The translations under genes were made by a program, and so were the position numbers. Positions 59,428 to 64,000 of a stretch of 64,000 nt of DNA are shown here, piece after piece (position 1 is the first letter of the stretch; each line of letters begins with the position of its first letter). Source of the DNA: Acidimicrobiales bacterium (lineage in GTDB: Bacteria; Actinomycetota; Acidimicrobiia; Acidimicrobiales; Iamiaceae); NCBI GenBank assembly GCA_035547835.1, contig DASZTW010000020.1, positions 84,745-148,744 on the forward strand, in the 5' to 3' direction. The notes under the pieces are model-generated. The model had not been told where the DNA came from. It worked only from the letters and a program-made list of their open reading frames with translations, and did no database searches.

Positions 59428-60831
59428 CTAACGACGGGAGCGGTACGTGGCGCGCGCGCCGACGGCGTCCTTGTTCAGTCGCTTCGAGAGGTGAAGACCT
59501 TCGAGGACGAACTCGACCGCGCTCGCCATCGTGCCGGGACGCTCGTCGCCGCCCACCAACTCGGTGACGGCGTCGCGCAGCGCAGGGCTCGAGTCGAGCA
59601 GCGAGAGGTACTCGACGGCCGGCAGGTCGTCGCCGGCGTGCACGACCTTGCCACCGTCGAACGCGCTCACCACGTCGGTGAGGCGCTCGGTGGAGCAGCG
59701 CTCGCGGAACACGGTGAGCACCGACTTGGCGACCAGGTTGCCGAGCACGTCGTCACCCCGGTCGTCGATCGTGTCGAGCTCGACCTTGCCGGCCATCGAC
59801 CCGGCCAGCGCGTCGAGGTCACTGACGCGAGGCACGGCGTCGGTCTCGCCGAGTTGGAGCGAGCGGCGCACCGCGTTGGCGACGAGTGCCTCGTAGTTCG
59901 CCACCGACAAGCGCACCGAGACGCCCGAACGCTGGTTGATCTGCGAGCTCGCACGGGCGAGATGACTGATCGTGGCCACGACCTCGGTGATGTGGTCGGG
60001 CACCGAGACCGTCATCCCGGCGACGTCGATCGGGCGGGCCTCCTGGCGGATGATCGCCATCTCCGTCTCGACCTCGAGCGGGTAGTGGGTGCGGATCTGC
60101 GAGCCGAAGCGGTCCTTGAGCGGGGTGATGATCCGGCCGCGGTTCGTGTAGTCCTCGGGGTTCGCCGAGGCCAGCAGGAACACGTCGAGGGGAAGGCGGA
60201 TCTTGTAGCCCCGAACCTGCACGTCGCGCTCCTCGAGCACGTTCAGCAGACCGACCTGGATGCGCTCGGCGAGGTCGGGGAGCTCGTTGATGGCGAAGAT
60301 GCCGCGGTTGGTGCGCGGCACCAGCCCGTAGTGGAGCGTCAGCTCATCGGAGAGATAACGGCCCTCCGCCACCCGGATCGGGTCGACCTCACCGATGAGG
60401 TCGGCGATCGACGTGTCCGGGGTGGCCAGCTTCTCGCCGAAACGCTCGTCGCGGTGCACCCAGGAGATCGGGGCGTCGTCGCCGGCGTCTGCCACGAGAT
60501 CGCGCGCGTGCTTCGACACGGGCGCGTACGGGTCGTCGTTGATCTCCGAGCCGGCGACGATGGGCATCCACTCGTCGAGCAGGTCGGTGAGCGACCGGAT
60601 CATGCGGGTCTTCGCCTGACCGCGCTCACCGAGGAAGATGACGTCGTGCCCTGCGAGGAGGGCGTTCTCGAGCTGCGGCAGGACCGTGTCCTCGTAGCCA
60701 AGGACCTGTGCGACCAACGGCTCGCCGGCTCGGATGCGCTCGACCGCGTGCTCACGGATCTCGTCTTTCACCGAGCGCGAGACCCACCCGGACTCGCGCA
60801 GTTCCCCCAGAGTGCTGGCTCGATTCGACAT
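59428..60831 (-). CDS. MoxR/Mg-chelatase-type AAA ATPase
   Basis: 467 residues. Walker A is FLGERGQAKTRM (G-x-x-G-x-x-K-T), Walker B is GIFAINELPDL (with Asn-Glu in place of Asp-Glu, usual for this subgroup). The conserved ring motifs LLNVLEERDVQVRGYKIRLP and LLASANPEDYTNRGRIITPLKDRFGSQI are those of ChlI/MoxR-type ATPases. Such enzymes pair with VWA proteins; one is encoded at 54377-56410. ATG 60831 is the first start before conserved sequence. It is on the same strand as the sigma gene, 70 nt upstream of it, and divergent from the hypothetical protein at 60896. Confidence 0.88.
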   Translation of the reverse strand: MSNRASTLGELRESGWVSRSVKDEIREHAVERIRAGEPLVAQVLGYEDTVLPQLENALLAGHDVIFLGERGQAKTRMIRSLTDLLDEWMPIVAGSEINDDPYAPVSKHARDLVADAGDDAPISWVHRDERFGEKLATPDTSIADLIGEVDPIRVAEGRYLSDELTLHYGLVPRTNRGIFAINELPDLAERIQVGLLNVLEERDVQVRGYKIRLPLDVFLLASANPEDYTNRGRIITPLKDRFGSQIRTHYPLEVETEMAIIRQEARPIDVAGMTVSVPDHITEVVATISHLARASSQINQRSGVSVRLSVANYEALVANAVRRSLQLGETDAVPRVSDLDALAGSMAGKVELDTIDDRGDDVLGNLVAKSVLTVFRERCSTERLTDVVSAFDGGKVVHAGDDLPAVEYLSLLDSSPALRDAVTELVGGDERPGTMASAVEFVLEGLHLSKRLNKDAVGARATYRSRR

Positions 60832-60895
60832 GTTGGCCACGCTACCGGCCGACGCGCTGCGGCCGCGTCGGGCGGTGTGACACGCTGGCGACCTC

Positions 60896-61801
60896 ATGGC
60901 CCTCTCGGACATCCCCGGCATGCCCCAAGTGCGGGCCGACCGCGTCGTCGTGGGCGCGGTGGCGCTCGTGGTGCTGCTCGTCGCGGCCGTCACCGTGATC
61001 GTGAAGCCCGACATCGTCCACCGCTCCCACCGCAGCCGCGGCGAGTTGGTGGCCGCCACCCCCACCACCGTGAAGCCGGGATCCACGTATCCGGGCCCGA
61101 TCGGGCGGGGCACCGCGGTGGCGCCGGTGATCCAGGGACGGGCGGTGGCGCCGAACCAGGTGAGCTTCGGGGGCTCGGTGACCAGCGCGGACGTGCAAGG
61201 AGCGAACCTGACCGTCGCGACGCCGTTCACGGTGACCTCGGCCGAGCGCGGCTCGGGCAACGGCGCCACCATCACCGACGCGGTCGTCAACGGCCAACGG
61301 GTCTCGATCGCTTGGGACGCAGGCCAGCCGCTCCCCTTCTCGGGCACCGGGGCGATCGACCTGGTCGACGTGCCGGTCCACGTCGACCAGGGCGGCGCGA
61401 CGCCGCAGCTCGGCAGTCGCACCTTCGTGCTCGACCCAGGGACGTACCACCTCGGGTCACCCGTCGCCGTCGCAACCAACAACCTGCCCACGCCGATGGA
61501 CACGGTCACCTTCACCGCCGACGGCCAGACCCGCATCAGCTTCCAACGACAGGCGTCGCTGCACGTCGGCTTCCCGGTGCGGCTGATCGGGCCCGGATCC
61601 GCCACGCTGCAAGGCACGTTCCAAGCCACCAGCTCGACCGGGCCGCGTCCCGCCGCACAGATCCAGCTCGTGCAGGGGCCTTACGAGATCGGGTTCAGCT
61701 CCACCAGCCCGGGCGCCGTGATCGGCGAGCTCCAAGGTCAGGTCTCGGTGTGCACACAGCCCGGCACGGGTTGCACGGTCGTCACCAAGGCTGGGGGCTG
61801 A
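60896..61801 (+). CDS. Membrane-anchored hypothetical protein preceding GH2
   Basis: 301 residues. One N-terminal helix (VVVGAVALVVLLVAAVTVIV) anchors an outside domain rich in beta-strand-type Val/Thr/Gly sequence (GTAVAPVIQGRAVAPNQV, FTVTSAERGSGNGATITDA, QGTFQATSSTGPRPAAQIQL). There are two cysteines close to the C-terminus (CTQPGTGC). I do not recognise the family. The stop TGA shares its last base with the ATG of the GH2 gene, so the two are cotranslated, which suggests a role in polysaccharide handling; that is an inference. Confidence 0.65.
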   Translation: MALSDIPGMPQVRADRVVVGAVALVVLLVAAVTVIVKPDIVHRSHRSRGELVAATPTTVKPGSTYPGPIGRGTAVAPVIQGRAVAPNQVSFGGSVTSADVQGANLTVATPFTVTSAERGSGNGATITDAVVNGQRVSIAWDAGQPLPFSGTGAIDLVDVPVHVDQGGATPQLGSRTFVLDPGTYHLGSPVAVATNNLPTPMDTVTFTADGQTRISFQRQASLHVGFPVRLIGPGSATLQGTFQATSSTGPRPAAQIQLVQGPYEIGFSSTSPGAVIGELQGQVSVCTQPGTGCTVVTKAGG

Positions 61802-63975
61802 TGGCGGACCGGTGGGTCGAGGCGGCGCACGCGCCGCCTGTGCGCCCGGCGTTGGAGCTCGACGGCACGTGGCAGGCGAGCATCGCCGACGATGAGCTGC
61901 ACCGCACCTGGCTCGAGGGCGACGGCGACGGTCGTTGGACCCCGGTGACCGTTCCCGGCCACTGGCGAAGCGTGCCCGAGTTCGCCGCCAGCGACGGACC
62001 GATCCTGTATCGCAAGGACTTCGAGCTGGCGGAACCCGGTACGGACCGGTGGTGGCTCGAGGTCGACGGCATCTTCTACCAAGGTGACGTGTGGCTCGAC
62101 GGTGCCTACGTGGGCGACACCGAGGGCTACTTCGTACCCGACGACTTCGAGGTCACCGACCTCGTCGCGCGGGGCGGTCCGCATCGCATCGGCATCGAGG
62201 TGACGTGCAGCCCGCCGGGCGACCTCACGGCCAAGCGGGCGCTGACCGGCGTGTTCCAACACGGTGAGCACCTCGCTCCCGGCTGGAACCCCGGCGGCAT
62301 CTGGCGGCCGGTGCGCCTGCGCCCGAGCGGCCCCGTCGCGGTGCGTCGGCTGCGGGTGTTGTGCACCGAAGCCACACCGGAACGCGCCGTGCTCGCCATG
62401 ACGGCCATGCTCGACGCCGACGCCGCGGGCGTCGCGCGGATCCGCACCACCGTCGGCGATCACGACCACGAGCTCGACCAGCCGCTCGCGGCCGGGGAGA
62501 ACACGGTGCAGTGGGGGATGACGATCCCGTCGCCCGACCTCTGGTGGCCGCGTGCCCTCGGCGACCAGCCGCTCCACGAGCTCACCGTGACCGTGACGCC
62601 GCAGGCCGCGCCGGAGCCCAGCGATCGACGGTCGGTGATCATCGGGCTCCGCTCGGTCCGGCTTCGCAACTGGATCTGCCACGTCAACGGCGAGCGGCTG
62701 TTCCTGAAAGGAGCGAACCTCGCGCCGGCGGCCGCCCCCCTCGGGGAAGTGCCGGCCGGCAACATCGCGCACGACGTCATGCTGGCCCGCGACGCCGGCC
62801 TCGACTTGCTGCGCGTGCACGGTCACATCGGCCGACCCGAGCTGTACGCGGCAGCCGACGCAACCGGCATGTTGTTGTGGCAGGACCTCCCGCTGCAGTG
62901 GGGCTATCACCGGTCGGTCCGCAAGGAAGCCGCCCGCCAGGCCGCGAGGGCGGTCGACCTGCTCGGGCATCACCCGTCGCTCATCGTCTGGTGCGGCCAC
63001 AACGAGCCGTTCGGCGTCGAAGGCCGCGGGCCCGCCGGCGAGCCGGGAGGGTTCGACCGCCGCAGCCTCGCTGCCCAGCAGCTCCCGAACTGGAACAAGA
63101 CCGTGCTCGACCGCACGATCAAACGGGCGCTTCGATCCGCCGACGGCACCCGGCCCGTCATCGCCCACAGCGGTGTGCTCCCGCACCCTCCCGACTTCGA
63201 CGGGACCGACAGCCACTTGTTCCCCGGTTGGTTCCAAGGTGAAGTCGACGACCTCGACCGGCTGGCTCGAGCCGTGCCCCGCCTGGTGCGGTTCGTCAGC
63301 GAGTTCGGCGCCCAGGCCGTGCCCGACGACGCGCCGTACGTCGACCCGTCTCTGTGGCCCGACGTCGACTGGGACGGTCTCGCCCGTGACCACGGCCTCC
63401 AGCCCCAGAGCTTCGCCCGCCACGTGCCGCCCGACTCGTTTCCCACGTGGGAGAGCTGGCGGGACGCCACCCAGCAATACCAGGCGATCGTCGTGAAGCG
63501 GATCGTGGAGACGCTTCGGCGCTTGAAGTACCGACCGACCGGCGGCTTCGCCCACTACTTCCTGGCCGACAGCCGACCGGCGATCTCCGCTTCGGTGCTC
63601 GACCACCGGCGCACACCCAAGCGGGCCTGGGACGCGCTGGTCGACGCGTGCCGCCCCGTGATCGTGGTCGCCGACCACCCCCCGTTCCCACTCGTGCCCG
63701 GCCAGACCCTCGCGATGGATGTCCACGTGGTGAGCGACCTGCGCGAGCCGGTCCGCGACGTGCGAGTGTCGACCCGCGCCACGTGGCGACCTGACGGCGA
63801 CCCACTCGAATGGACCTGGGAAGGGGAGATCGGCGCCGACACCTGCGTCCGGGTGGGCCAGATCCGCCTGGTGGTTCCCGATCCCGACGGCGCCATCCGC
63901 GAGCTCGAAGTCGACCTCACGCTCGAGTCCGCCGACCACTCCGCCACCAACCGCTACCAAACCCCACTGCTGTGA
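61801..63975 (+). CDS. Glycoside hydrolase family 2 protein (beta-mannosidase/glucuronidase-like)
   Basis: 724 residues. The N-terminal sugar-binding domain (about 20-170: LDGTWQASIADDE, VTVPGHWRSVPEF, WLEVDGIFYQGDVWLDG) is followed by an Ig-like domain and a TIM barrel starting at IGLRSVRLRNW, with ERLFLKGANLAP. The acid/base glutamate is E402 in CGHNEPF and the nucleophile E501 in FVSEFGAQAVP. A further beta domain closes the protein. Retaining beta-glycosidase of the GH2 group; beta-mannosidase is most likely by overall layout but is not proven. No signal peptide, so probably cytoplasmic. ATG overlaps the upstream stop by one base. After it only 25 nt remain, with nothing visible. Confidence 0.88.
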   Translation: MADRWVEAAHAPPVRPALELDGTWQASIADDELHRTWLEGDGDGRWTPVTVPGHWRSVPEFAASDGPILYRKDFELAEPGTDRWWLEVDGIFYQGDVWLDGAYVGDTEGYFVPDDFEVTDLVARGGPHRIGIEVTCSPPGDLTAKRALTGVFQHGEHLAPGWNPGGIWRPVRLRPSGPVAVRRLRVLCTEATPERAVLAMTAMLDADAAGVARIRTTVGDHDHELDQPLAAGENTVQWGMTIPSPDLWWPRALGDQPLHELTVTVTPQAAPEPSDRRSVIIGLRSVRLRNWICHVNGERLFLKGANLAPAAAPLGEVPAGNIAHDVMLARDAGLDLLRVHGHIGRPELYAAADATGMLLWQDLPLQWGYHRSVRKEAARQAARAVDLLGHHPSLIVWCGHNEPFGVEGRGPAGEPGGFDRRSLAAQQLPNWNKTVLDRTIKRALRSADGTRPVIAHSGVLPHPPDFDGTDSHLFPGWFQGEVDDLDRLARAVPRLVRFVSEFGAQAVPDDAPYVDPSLWPDVDWDGLARDHGLQPQSFARHVPPDSFPTWESWRDATQQYQAIVVKRIVETLRRLKYRPTGGFAHYFLADSRPAISASVLDHRRTPKRAWDALVDACRPVIVVADHPPFPLVPGQTLAMDVHVVSDLREPVRDVRVSTRATWRPDGDPLEWTWEGEIGADTCVRVGQIRLVVPDPDGAIRELEVDLTLESADHSATNRYQTPLL

Positions 63976-64000
63976 GCGCTCAGCCACCTGGGCGGTGGCT

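Noticed and set aside
59491..61800. N-terminal part of a very long plus-strand frame leading into GH2
   Set aside because: The part before 61801 is antisense to the MoxR ATPase and out of frame with the hypothetical protein at 60896. Only the GH2 portion from 61801 is real.

Overview
The window is a 64 kb piece of a high-GC actinobacterial chromosome. Two WhiB regulators, a SenX3/RegX3-type phosphate two-component pair, a UPF0182 membrane protein, F420-type oxidoreductases (an LLM-class enzyme and a Ddn-like nitroreductase) and tightly packed genes with GTGA/ATGA stop-start overlaps all point to Actinomycetota. The overall gene set would fit the class Acidimicrobiia, but that rank is an inference. 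Most of the window reads as stable chromosome. The accessory part is the first 12 kb.

Layout. 1-900: the 5' end of an excisionase-type antitoxin gene running off the left edge, the 3' remnant of a tyrosine recombinase, and an initiator tRNA-Met with a perfect hairpin between remnant and tRNA. 970-4340: a TetR regulator with an amidohydrolase, a Ddn-like nitroreductase and a TIGR00027-type methyltransferase. 4434-11755: a type I restriction-modification operon in the order hsdR-hsdS-AAA ATPase-hsdM, ending in a decayed Mrr-like gene joined to a decayed PIN-domain toxin gene. 11828-13416: an LLM oxidoreductase with a SRPBCC protein. 13677-24690: five same-strand envelope genes (Lon-like PDZ protease, orphan sensor kinase, FecR-like protein, a DivIVA-like coiled-coil protein with a phage-head-like cysteine tail, UPF0182). 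24683-25450: a HEAT-repeat protein.

25454-32423: a branched-chain-type ABC importer operon (livF-livG-acyl-CoA ligase-livH-livM-livK) with a recognisable promoter. 32598-34326: moaE, a one-helix protein and mreB. 34434-39323: a PDZ membrane protein that has lost its protease domain, a membrane-anchored SDR, a zincin-type metalloprotease and an MFS protein. 39376-49864: a complete phosphate module on one strand (ppk-Nudix, pstS, pstC, pstA, pstB, phoU, surE, senX3, regX3). Eleven-nucleotide PHO-box repeats lie upstream of both pstS and ppk, so the two-component pair encoded here probably controls both.

49928-54264: a ROK glucokinase, a small conserved-looking protein, two whiB genes, tatA, a formiminotransferase-like protein and an alpha/beta hydrolase. 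54377-63975: a VWA protein and its probable MoxR-type ATPase partner (separated by about 3 kb), two glycoside hydrolases (GH1, GH2), a leaderless ECF sigma factor with a putative membrane anti-sigma factor, and a membrane-anchored hypothetical protein.

Most unusual items: the restriction operon with an ATPase gene placed between S and M, the PPK1-Nudix fusion, the DivIVA/phage-head-like fusion, a structured intergenic repeat of about 88 nt present at 2733 and 51250, and three hairpins in a row at 57739-57855. No CRISPR array, insertion sequence, rRNA or replication origin was seen.
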